Of a stretch of DNA of 29,302 nt, positions 16,965 to 22,660 are shown piece after piece (positions within the stretch are counted from its first letter, which is position 1; each line of letters starts with the position of its first letter). The DNA is taken from positions 1 to 29,302 of IMG/VR virus record IMGVR_UViG_3300008114_000154; one strand, given 5' to 3'. The stretch comes from a virus. The notes under the pieces are model-generated. The model did no database searches. It was not told the DNA's origin and was given only the letters and a program-made list of their open reading frames with translations. The position numbers were made by a program, and so were the translations under genes.

Positions 16965-16988
16965 GGGGGTGTAAAAACCCCCTATTTT
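16965..16988 (+). terminator. Intrinsic terminator after capsid gene
   Basis: A 6-bp stem GGGGGT (16965-16970) pairs with ACCCCC (16977-16982) around a 6-nt loop and is followed by TATTTT. The T-tract is short and interrupted, so termination is probably partial; the tail tube gene starts only 26 bp downstream. Confidence 0.75.
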
Positions 16989-17014
16989 AAATAACTAAAA
17001 AAAAATATAAAAAT

Positions 17015-17545
17015 ATGTCATGTGAAGCTTTAGAAGGAATTGTTAAGTCGTGCGACAACAACTCTGGAGGGATTTACAAGGTATGGATTAATCAACAAGA
17101 TAACATCGATTCATATACATTGAATCCTACATTAACTTGGACAATTGATTCAATTACTTTGGTAGACCCTGCCGATATTTATACTGAATTCGAAATCCGT
17201 AGAAACACGGGTTCTTATACTGAAGAGGCAGCCATTGATTTAGTTAATGGTTCTTCTTATTACACTCAAACCATTACTTTAATGTTCCATAGAAGAGACC
17301 AATCTAAGTCTCAAGCTATAAAAGTTTTAGGAGCAGGACAACAGTATCTTAACGTGATTGTTCAAGATGCTAATGGTAAGTATTGGTACTTCCCTTTTAT
17401 GCAATTAACTGGAGCTGCTGAAGGTTCGGGTACTGCAAGAGCTGATGGTTCTAAGTATTCCGTAACTCTTACTGCTGAGAATGAGTTTTTAGCATACGAG
17501 GTTACTGAAAGCACGGTTGAATCTGTAATTACTGTAGCACCGTAA
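17015..17545 (+). CDS. Major tail tube protein
   Basis: This 176-residue beta-rich protein resembles the major tail (tube) proteins of Bacteroidota siphoviruses: EALEGIVKSCDNNSGGIYKV at the start, then YYTQTITLMFHRRDQSKSQA, and KYSVTLTAENEFLAYEV near the end. It stacks as hexameric rings to form the tail tube. The gene lies between two intrinsic terminators, which suggests expression is set separately from capsid upstream and portal downstream. Confidence 0.8.
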   Translation: MSCEALEGIVKSCDNNSGGIYKVWINQQDNIDSYTLNPTLTWTIDSITLVDPADIYTEFEIRRNTGSYTEEAAIDLVNGSSYYTQTITLMFHRRDQSKSQAIKVLGAGQQYLNVIVQDANGKYWYFPFMQLTGAAEGSGTARADGSKYSVTLTAENEFLAYEVTESTVESVITVAP

Positions 17546-17571
17546 TTTAAAAGCTTTCTCCAAGCAAAATT

Positions 17572-17597
17572 AGCACTCTTCGGGGTGCTTTTTTTTT
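17572..17597 (+). terminator. Intrinsic terminator after tail tube gene
   Basis: A 7-bp stem AGCACTC (17572-17578) pairs with GGGTGCT (17583-17589), with one T-G wobble, closed by a stable TTCG tetraloop and followed by a run of nine Ts. This is the textbook form of a rho-independent terminator and looks stronger than the one after the capsid gene. Confidence 0.9.
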
Positions 17598-17626
17598 AAA
17601 CAAAAAGACGAACTAATTTAATATAG
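17598..17626 (+). promoter_or_regulatory. Late leader element, copy B (upstream of gene at 17629)
   Basis: This 29-bp element begins AAACAAAAAGACG and ends TTAATATAG, two bases before the GTG at 17629. It starts immediately after the T-run of the terminator. Because transcription should stop there, this copy is the best argument that the element includes a promoter, unless the terminator leaks. Confidence 0.6.
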
Positions 17627-17628
17627 TT

Positions 17629-17970
17629 GTGATATACATAAACAAAGACGAAGTAAATAATATAGTATTAACGTTAAGCGAAGTTAGTAGTTTAACAAAT
17701 CCTTTTTATTTATTCGTGTTTCAAAATGAAATGAATCCCGAAAGTGACCCTATTTTATTTTCTACTGCTGACATCTCGGCATATCCCGAAAGATACAATC
17801 AATTCTTATTAGATGAACCCGTAGACGTAGAATTAATCAAAGGTCAATATTCTTACTTTGTTTATGAATCACTTACAGCACCAACTGAAATTGAAGACAC
17901 TACAGGCGTAGTTATCGAAGAGGGGAGAATGGTTGTTTCTGGTGCTATTGTAAATTCAATATACGACTAA
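17629..17970 (+). CDS. Unknown late protein (113 aa)
   Basis: The protein starts with GTG (MIYINKDEVNNIVLTLSEVS), the only start compatible with the upstream leader element. It is a small beta-rich protein (PFYLFVFQNEMNPESDPILF; VELIKGQYSYFVYESL) of a kind commonly found in Flavobacterium phage structural modules, with no known function. Its place between tail tube and portal suggests a virion or head-tail interface role. The portal gene begins 2 bp after its stop. Confidence 0.6.
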   Translation: MIYINKDEVNNIVLTLSEVSSLTNPFYLFVFQNEMNPESDPILFSTADISAYPERYNQFLLDEPVDVELIKGQYSYFVYESLTAPTEIEDTTGVVIEEGRMVVSGAIVNSIYD

Positions 17971-17972
17971 TT

Positions 17973-19265
17973 ATGGCTTGGTACAATATATTTAAACAAA
18001 GTGAAAAACAAGGTGTTGAAGTTGTGGAGGGCTATCATAGTTTTTCTACACCTTTTGCTAAGATTGGCGGTGCAAATCTCGCATTACCTTATGTAAATGG
18101 ACGCTATCAAGTCGCTGGTTACGTTCCTTTTGGGCAGGATAACCTTTACCCAGAGATACTTAACCAAATGTATTACTCGTCACCTTTACACGGTGCTATT
18201 GTAGACTACAAAGTAAACGCTGTTATTGGAGGTGGGTTTACAATTCAAACTGAAAAGCTAACAAACGAAGAGAAATTAGAGCTTTACGCATTCGAAAAGA
18301 AGATAAAACTAAAAAAGGTAGCTGCAATTACTACAAAGCAGTTAGTAATCCATAATAGAGTTTACTTTAAATTATGTTTTTCAGAGCGCGGAAAACTAAC
18401 GAAGATAGAAAACCTATCACCCGAGAAATTAAGACGTTCAGAGGATGGAAAAACGTACTTTATTTGCGACGACTGGGCGTCGAGAATAGATGTGTTTGAA
18501 ATTACGCCCTACCATCCGTTAAGTAATGAGTATGAGCAGCTATTTATTTATGAGTTACCTTGTATTGGGCAAGACTATTACCCATTACCGCAGTATTCAA
18601 GTGCGTTAAACTTTGCTTTTTTAAGTGGTGAACTTAGTTATTTAGCAAAATCAAACATTCAAAACGCTGTTTTCCCGTCTTTTGCTATGATGTTCCCTAA
18701 GCGTCCACAAAGCGAAGAGGAAAAGAACGTACTACGTAGAACAATTGACAAGCTTAAAGGCGCTGAAAACGCAGGGAAAGCGGTTGCATTCTTTGCTAAC
18801 TCAGCAGAACAGATGCCAAAGATTGAAAGTTTACCAACTAATTCAAACGACAAGTTATTTCAAGAAGCTTCAGCGTTAAACACGGAACAAATATGTTTCG
18901 CTCACACTATTGACCCTATACTAATGGGTGTTCGTACAACGGGAGCTTTGGGTAGTGGCTCAGATATCAAACAAGCTTACGTGATATTCGAAAAGAACGT
19001 GGTTAAACCATTACGTGAAATCGTTCAGGATATCTTTAACGAGTTGTTACATATTTCTAAAGTAAAAGGCGAGTTAGTAATTAATAACTTTCAAATCATT
19101 AACGAGACTATTGTTGAAGTTGACGAAGAAGCATCTGTATTAGCTACTCGATTAAGTTCATTAAATCCCGAATTACTAAATAAGGTATTGGAAAACATGA
19201 CACCCGACGAAATCCGTTCTTTGGCAAGTTTACCGCCCGTTGTTAAACCTGAAACTCCAGCATAA
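17973..19265 (+). CDS. Portal protein
   Basis: This 430-residue protein has the features of HK97-type portals. The N-terminal region contains PFGQDNLYPEILNQMYYSSP and HGAIVDYKVNAVIGGGF. A central wing/stem follows, and the C-terminal part has the typical GALGSGSDIKQAYVIFEKNV and VVKPLREIVQDIFNELL helices. Twelve copies form the DNA channel to which terminase and connector bind. It is encoded far downstream of terminase and after capsid, the reverse of the usual order. Its stop overlaps the start of the connector gene by one base. Confidence 0.9.
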   Translation: MAWYNIFKQSEKQGVEVVEGYHSFSTPFAKIGGANLALPYVNGRYQVAGYVPFGQDNLYPEILNQMYYSSPLHGAIVDYKVNAVIGGGFTIQTEKLTNEEKLELYAFEKKIKLKKVAAITTKQLVIHNRVYFKLCFSERGKLTKIENLSPEKLRRSEDGKTYFICDDWASRIDVFEITPYHPLSNEYEQLFIYELPCIGQDYYPLPQYSSALNFAFLSGELSYLAKSNIQNAVFPSFAMMFPKRPQSEEEKNVLRRTIDKLKGAENAGKAVAFFANSAEQMPKIESLPTNSNDKLFQEASALNTEQICFAHTIDPILMGVRTTGALGSGSDIKQAYVIFEKNVVKPLREIVQDIFNELLHISKVKGELVINNFQIINETIVEVDEEASVLATRLSSLNPELLNKVLENMTPDEIRSLASLPPVVKPETPA

Positions 19266-19825
19266 TGCTTTACTTTATAACTGAAAACTACCTAAAGACG
19301 AACACACCTATAACGGCAAATGTAGACGTTACAGATGTTACTCCATACATAGCAACACAAGCGCAATTACGAGTAATGCCTATCTTAGGAACCGTGTTTT
19401 TTAATTATATGCTTGAAGTATATAACACACAAGCGGCAGCGCCAGGAAGTCCTGAAGAAACACTAATCAAATTTATTCAACCTATTGTGGCTTGGCGTTC
19501 TGCTGAAGATGCTGTATTCGGTTTAACCTACCAACTGAAAAACAAAGGCTTACAATTACAAAACGGTGACTATTCAAGTTCAGTAAGTCAACGCGAAGTG
19601 GCATTTGGAATGGAACACTACGCACAAAAGGCTTCATTCTTTGAACAAAGACTAATTAAATACCTAATCAAAAACAAGAATCTTTTCCCTGAATTTATTT
19701 CTGAAGAGAATAGAGACACGGATTTACGTCCTATGATTGACTGCCACGGATGTACTGGATGCTGTCACGGGACTTGTAACTATGAAAATGGAAACGGATA
19801 TAACAACCAAATTTTAATATTGTGA
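19265..19825 (+). CDS. Head-tail connector (DUF6712-like) with Cys-rich tail
   Basis: The first ~145 of 186 residues are helical and fit the small head-completion/adaptor proteins of Bacteroidota phages (LYFITENYLKTNTPITANVD; IKFIQPIVAWRSAEDAVFGL). The C-terminus carries an unusual cluster, DCHGCTGCCHGTCNYENGNG, with cysteines at 160, 163, 166, 167 and 171 and histidines at 161 and 168, which could bind a metal ion. The gene lies directly after portal, where a connector is expected. Its stop TGA overlaps the GTG start of the next gene. Confidence 0.7.
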   Translation: MLYFITENYLKTNTPITANVDVTDVTPYIATQAQLRVMPILGTVFFNYMLEVYNTQAAAPGSPEETLIKFIQPIVAWRSAEDAVFGLTYQLKNKGLQLQNGDYSSSVSQREVAFGMEHYAQKASFFEQRLIKYLIKNKNLFPEFISEENRDTDLRPMIDCHGCTGCCHGTCNYENGNGYNNQILIL

Positions 19826-20034
19826 TAGATTTAAATCAAATTTTTTCAGTAATTAAAAAGCAAGGAGCGACAGGAGTTTTAGCTATTTGGCTATATTACA
19901 CGCATTCAGATGTACAAGATTTAAAACAACGCCTTTATGACTGTTATGGTAAAGCGAATAGCTCAGTTACAAAACCAATTGCTGACGATAACAATTTTGC
20001 TATTGTACCAAAAGATGAACTAATCGAAGAATGA
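19822..20034 (+). CDS. Holin-like protein (BhlA/UviB-like)
   Basis: This 70-residue protein starts with GTG, coupled to the previous stop. A short hydrophobic segment (KQGATGVLAIWLYYTHSD, about residues 13-30) is followed by a charged segment (DVQDLKQRLYDCYGKAN). This resembles the BhlA/UviB group of small holins with one membrane helix and a charged C-terminus. It precedes the endolysin gene, with ATG overlap, the normal order of a lysis cassette. Holins time lysis by permeabilising the inner membrane. Call is moderately sure. Confidence 0.6.
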   Translation: MIDLNQIFSVIKKQGATGVLAIWLYYTHSDVQDLKQRLYDCYGKANSSVTKPIADDNNFAIVPKDELIEE

Positions 20035-20549
20035 GCTACGACTGGCTAAAAGAAGAGAAAGCACCGCGAATATTAGTTCAAGCTGTTAAACAACTTGGAG
20101 TTAAAGAGATTGTTGGTAAACAACACAACCCTATAATTTTAAATTGGGCGCGTGAATTAAAGCTTTCAAGTGTTTACAATGCAGACGAGATTCCGTGGTG
20201 TGGTTTATTCATAGGCTATTGTTGCCATATGGCAGGATTAGAAGTAATTAACAAACCATTGTGGGCGTTATCGTGGTCTAATTGGGGAAATGAAGTAACA
20301 GAAGCAATGTTAGGCGATGTATTAACATTTAAAAGAAATGGTGGTGGACACGTAGGGATTTATGTTGGTGAAGACGATACACATTTTCATGTGTTAGGAG
20401 GTAATCAAGGTAATTCGGTTAGCGTTTCACGAATAGCAAAGAGTAGATTATATAAAGCACGTAGAACAGCGTGGAAGGTAGCACAACCTTTAAACGTTCG
20501 AAAGGTGCAATTAGAACCAAAAGGAGTAATAACAACAAACGAGCAATAA
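20031..20549 (+). CDS. Endolysin, NlpC/P60- or CHAP-like peptidase (TIGR02594-like)
   Basis: This 172-residue protein matches TIGR02594-type phage lysins. It has WLKEEKAPRILVQAVKQLGV at the start, a catalytic cysteine C57 in EIPWCGLFIGYCC, and a catalytic histidine H107 in GGGHVGIYVGED, followed by LGGNQGNSVSVSRI. Such enzymes cut peptide bonds in peptidoglycan at the end of infection. No signal peptide is seen, so export depends on the holin encoded just upstream. The C-terminal tail (about 150-172) is basic and polar. Confidence 0.85.
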   Translation: MSYDWLKEEKAPRILVQAVKQLGVKEIVGKQHNPIILNWARELKLSSVYNADEIPWCGLFIGYCCHMAGLEVINKPLWALSWSNWGNEVTEAMLGDVLTFKRNGGGHVGIYVGEDDTHFHVLGGNQGNSVSVSRIAKSRLYKARRTAWKVAQPLNVRKVQLEPKGVITTNEQ

Positions 20550-20550
20550 A

Positions 20551-20775
20551 ATGGCAAAGAAAAAAAAGGTAGATGTAGAAATTCAAGTGAATGATGCGTC
20601 TTTAGAAATCCACAAGGATGAAACAATTAACGAAGTGAAGTTAGACACTAAAAACTTAGACATTGAAGTTAAAAAAACGGATGATACCATCGAGGTGAAA
20701 GTCGACGCACAGAAGCCGATTTTAAATTTTGTAGGAAAAGTTTTAGGAAGATACATTTCTAAGAAATTAAAATAG
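20551..20775 (+). CDS. Small charged protein of lysis module (unknown)
   Basis: This 74-residue protein starts one base after the lysin stop. It is lysine- and aspartate-rich with alternating hydrophobic residues (VDVEIQVNDASLEIHKDETI; KKTDDTIEVKVDAQKP), predicting beta strands, and ends with a basic amphipathic helix (ILNFVGKVLGRYISKKLK) that could touch membrane. No signal sequence or lipobox is visible, so a spanin role is not supported. Function unknown. Confidence 0.55.
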   Translation: MAKKKKVDVEIQVNDASLEIHKDETINEVKLDTKNLDIEVKKTDDTIEVKVDAQKPILNFVGKVLGRYISKKLK

Positions 20776-20783
20776 TATATTTG
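20776..20783 (+). promoter_or_regulatory. Promoter -7 box (TATATTTG)
   Basis: This exact TATATTTG lies directly after the last lysis-module gene. No clear -33 TTG is seen at 17-20 bp. If active, its transcript would meet the terminator at 20820-20846 and be only about 55-60 nt long. Confidence 0.4.
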
Positions 20784-20819
20784 CAATGCTTTTTTCATAA
20801 TTGATTAATTGTTAACGGG

Positions 20820-20846
20820 AAACCCTTACTTCGGTAGGGGTTTTTT
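20820..20846 (+). terminator. Strong intrinsic terminator ending the late operon
   Basis: A 10-bp stem AAACCCTTAC (20820-20829) pairs with GTAGGGGTTT (20834-20843), with one T-G wobble, closed by a TTCG tetraloop and followed by further Ts to 20846. It probably ends transcription of the structural and lysis genes before the early region. Confidence 0.9.
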
Positions 20847-20853
20847 AGTTTAT

Positions 20854-20954
20854 AGAATTAAGAATTAACGATTACTCCTTTTGGGTATATATATATAATT
20901 ATTTAAATTTATGAGGGATACCCCCGTAAGCAATTATTGCTAATTCTTAATTCT
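20854..20954. repeat. Nested dyad with heptamer arms in the non-coding region
   Basis: Two tandem AGAATTA heptamers (20854-20867) face two inverted copies, TAATTCT twice (20941-20954), a perfect 14-bp arm. Inside are further inverted pairs: TTAC (20872-20875) with GTAA (20926-20929) and GGGTAT (20883-20888) with ATACCC (20918-20923), around an AT-only core. The region between the late terminator and the first early gene (20847-21034) holds no gene that I can support. Possible roles are operator, alternative origin or packaging signal. Confidence 0.7.
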
Positions 20955-21002
20955 TAGAAAAAATATTTTAAAATAAATGTAACTATATTAAAAAGAATAA
21001 CG

Positions 21003-21010
21003 TATATTTG
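21003..21010 (+). promoter_or_regulatory. Early promoter -7 box (TATATTTG)
   Basis: This exact TATATTTG lies 24 bp upstream of the first early gene at 21035, a typical leader length. The -33 region is AT-rich without a good TTG, so it may need an activator or be weak. Confidence 0.55.
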
Positions 21011-21034
21011 CTGAAACAATTAAACATTTTAACT

Positions 21035-21181
21035 ATGAAAAATTACTTTTTTGACTTGTTAGACCAAGTCACCCCAGCAACAGATGAACACAAAGAGTTT
21101 TTAAACGTGTTTTTAAGCGGTTTAACGTTGTTTTGTATAACGTTTGGTAGTTTGGTATCACTTTTAATTTTAATGCCATGA
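21035..21181 (+). CDS. Very small membrane protein (48 aa)
   Basis: An ATG at 21035 opens a 48-residue frame (MKNYFFDLLDQVTPATDEHK…) ending at TGA 21179-21181. The first half is polar and acidic; the second (FLNVFLSGLTLFCITFGSLV…) is one membrane helix. It lies just downstream of a TATATTTG box and its end overlaps the next start by ATGA, both supporting real translation. It would be among the first proteins made. Function unknown; host-takeover or exclusion roles are possible. Confidence 0.6.
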   Translation: MKNYFFDLLDQVTPATDEHKEFLNVFLSGLTLFCITFGSLVSLLILMP

Positions 21182-21372
21182 TAACGCCTAAAAATACAAA
21201 TCCAACTTTGATTGAAATAATTGATTATTGGTTAGACCAAAAGAAAAATAACACGGGTAGAATGAATATAGAACATTATCTTCGTGTTTGTCATGCTAAA
21301 GCACGAACTTTAAGATGGAATGAATTAGATAAAACTTGGACTCATATACCAACTAAACCTGATTTGATATGA
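21178..21372 (+). CDS. Small early unknown protein (64 aa)
   Basis: This soluble protein (MITPKNTNPTLIEIIDYWLD; KARTLRWNELDKTWTHIP) is linked by ATGA overlaps to both neighbours, so the cassette is probably translated as one coupled chain. It is basic in the middle and contains several tryptophans. No family recognised. Confidence 0.55.
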   Translation: MITPKNTNPTLIEIIDYWLDQKKNNTGRMNIEHYLRVCHAKARTLRWNELDKTWTHIPTKPDLI

Positions 21373-21596
21373 AAGCGAAAAGAGTGACAGTAAGTTTTGA
21401 ATATACTAACTTTGATTGTTTAGAAACAATGATTGAGCGTTTAAAATCTGAGTTAATGGAAGGCAAAGAGTATTTTGAAGATATAATTAAGGATGTTCAC
21501 GGGCATAAACGTTATCTTCAGTTCATGCAGGAGTACAAAAAAACGAGAAACTTTGTAGTAAAAGACGATGTTATAACTATTAAATCAAACATATGA
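21369..21596 (+). CDS. Small early unknown protein (75 aa)
   Basis: This charged protein starts with a beta strand (KAKRVTVSFEYTNFD), then an amphipathic helix (CLETMIERLKSELMEGKEYF), and ends VVKDDVITIKSNI. The pattern suggests a small mixed alpha/beta domain. It overlaps both neighbours by four bases. No family recognised. Confidence 0.55.
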   Translation: MKAKRVTVSFEYTNFDCLETMIERLKSELMEGKEYFEDIIKDVHGHKRYLQFMQEYKKTRNFVVKDDVITIKSNI

Positions 21597-21775
21597 AACC
21601 AAAAGAAGAGGCGCGTAACTTAGTAGAACATTTTTGTTTTAAGTTAGGAGTTAAAGACTACCAAAAAGCGAAATACTGCGCGATATATTTATGTCACACT
21701 CATGTAATGGAAACTTTAGACTTAGATAGAATAAAGCACTGGAAGGAAGTTGTTAACGAAATTGAAAAGCTATGA
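21593..21775 (+). CDS. Small early protein of the PKEEA...EIEKL group, copy 1
   Basis: This 60-residue helical protein begins MKPKEEARNLVEHFCFKLGV and ends WKEVVNEIEKL. The start, helical layout and last residues parallel the next gene, so the two look like diverged tandem copies. Short proteins of this pattern are very common in Bacteroidota phages, but I know of no function. The many CxxC-free cysteines here are not obviously metal-binding. Confidence 0.65.
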   Translation: MKPKEEARNLVEHFCFKLGVKDYQKAKYCAIYLCHTHVMETLDLDRIKHWKEVVNEIEKL

Positions 21776-22002
21776 CACCAAAAGAAGAGGCAATAATAAT
21801 TTATAATAGATGTTATGAAGTATCAAAAGCTATTAACAATTTTAAAGAACATTTTGGAGTTGACTATTCATCACCTTTATTTAAAGATTTTATTAAAGAA
21901 TATGCGTTAATTACAGTAAATGAAGCTATTGAAGCAGTTATGGATAATTATAGTAGTTATGATTATTATATAAAAGTAAAACACGAAATAGAAAAGCTAT
22001 GA
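21772..22002 (+). CDS. Small early protein of the PKEEA...EIEKL group, copy 2
   Basis: This 76-residue relative of the previous gene begins MTPKEEAIIIYNRCYEVSKA and ends YYIKVKHEIEKL. The centre (ALITVNEAIEAVMDNYSSYD) fits the typical form of this phage family (…A..AVDEII…YW.EVK.EIEKL) better than copy 1. Function unknown. It overlaps both neighbours by four bases. Confidence 0.65.
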   Translation: MTPKEEAIIIYNRCYEVSKAINNFKEHFGVDYSSPLFKDFIKEYALITVNEAIEAVMDNYSSYDYYIKVKHEIEKL

Positions 22003-22133
22003 CTTTAAAAAAAGCTATTAAAGTTTTAAAAATTTATAATGCTTGGCGTTTAGGTAATGACGGTGATATGTTAGACACTAAGTTAATAACAGAAGCAATT
22101 CAAGTAGTAATTAAAGAATACGAAAAGTTATGA
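21999..22133 (+). CDS. Very small early protein (44 aa), WRLGN type
   Basis: An ATG at 21999, overlapping the previous TGA, opens a 44-residue frame ending at TGA 22131-22133: MTLKKAIKVLKIYNAWRLGN then a short loop and LITEAIQVVIKEYEKL. Helix-YNxWRxG-helix proteins of this size recur in phages and prophages of Bacteroidota, so I consider it real. Function unknown. The next gene again starts by overlap. Confidence 0.65.
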   Translation: MTLKKAIKVLKIYNAWRLGNDGDMLDTKLITEAIQVVIKEYEKL

Positions 22134-22318
22134 GCGTTATTAAAATACTACGCAAAATGTTTTGGAGCGATTGGACACCTTCAAAAGTTATATTTCACAT
22201 TCCTGATAGGATAAAACTATTTAATGGAAGCCAAAGGATAAAACTGCGTAAAATCCAAAAGTGGAAAAGAAGAATGAATATTGAAAGAAATTATTATAAA
22301 AACGAAGAAAACGATTAA
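22130..22318 (+). CDS. Small basic early protein (62 aa)
   Basis: This very basic protein (NGSQRIKLRKIQKWKRRMNI, high Lys/Arg) probably binds nucleic acid or an acidic host protein. It starts by ATGA overlap and ends in an acidic KNEEND. No family recognised. Confidence 0.5.
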   Translation: MSVIKILRKMFWSDWTPSKVIFHIPDRIKLFNGSQRIKLRKIQKWKRRMNIERNYYKNEEND

Positions 22319-22320
22319 TT

Positions 22321-22533
22321 ATGGCGTACATTTATTTTAACGATGAATATGGTATTACAGTTGAAGAAACTTATGAAGATGTTTCAATTGAAATATACGA
22401 AGCTCTTAAGGATAACTATCCGTTTATTAGATTAACCATGAAAGATATGGAGTTCAATCCTGAACGTACTAAAATGGAAAGTATAGAAAGAGAAATACAA
22501 ATAAATATTAATCAAATTGTTTGGTTTAGATAA
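22321..22533 (+). CDS. Small early unknown protein (70 aa)
   Basis: This acidic protein (MAYIYFNDEYGITVEETYED; FIRLTMKDMEFNPERTKMES) ends with a strand INQIVWFR that resembles the terminal strand of small OB- or SH3-like phage proteins. It is the last gene of the coupled early cassette, and the TTTG of the next promoter (22520-22523) lies within its coding end. Function unknown. Confidence 0.55.
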   Translation: MAYIYFNDEYGITVEETYEDVSIEIYEALKDNYPFIRLTMKDMEFNPERTKMESIEREIQININQIVWFR

Positions 22534-22549
22534 TTTTTTTATATATTTG
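22520..22549 (+). promoter_or_regulatory. Promoter: TTTG and TATATTTG, 18-bp spacer
   Basis: TTTG at 22520-22523 and TATATTTG at 22542-22549 are separated by 18 bp, close to the Bacteroidota consensus TTG-N19-TAnnTTTG. A transcript would begin near 22556 and carry a structured ~100-nt leader before the replication gene at 22661. Confidence 0.7.
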
Positions 22550-22592
22550 TGAATATGAAATTACAACCACATAATCAGAAGACTTTTTTATT

Positions 22593-22642
22593 AACCCCTG
22601 AATACGAAACGCCTCGTGGTTGTGGCTATCGGTTCGGGGGTT
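22593..22642 (+). promoter_or_regulatory. Structured 5' leader of replication gene
   Basis: In the 127-bp gap before the replication gene, AACCCCTGAA (22593-22602) pairs with TTCGGGGGTT (22633-22642) as a 10-bp stem with one wobble. Inside, ACGA (22604-22607) can pair with TCGT (22614-22617). No T-run follows, so it is not a terminator. It may control translation, RNA stability or replication priming. It matches no riboswitch class that I recognise. Confidence 0.55.
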
Positions 22643-22660
22643 ATGCTTTAAATAACAACC

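Noticed and set aside
20551-20775. Spanin or lipoprotein call for the small gene after the lysin
   Set aside because: It has no signal peptide, no lipobox and no membrane helix typical of spanins.
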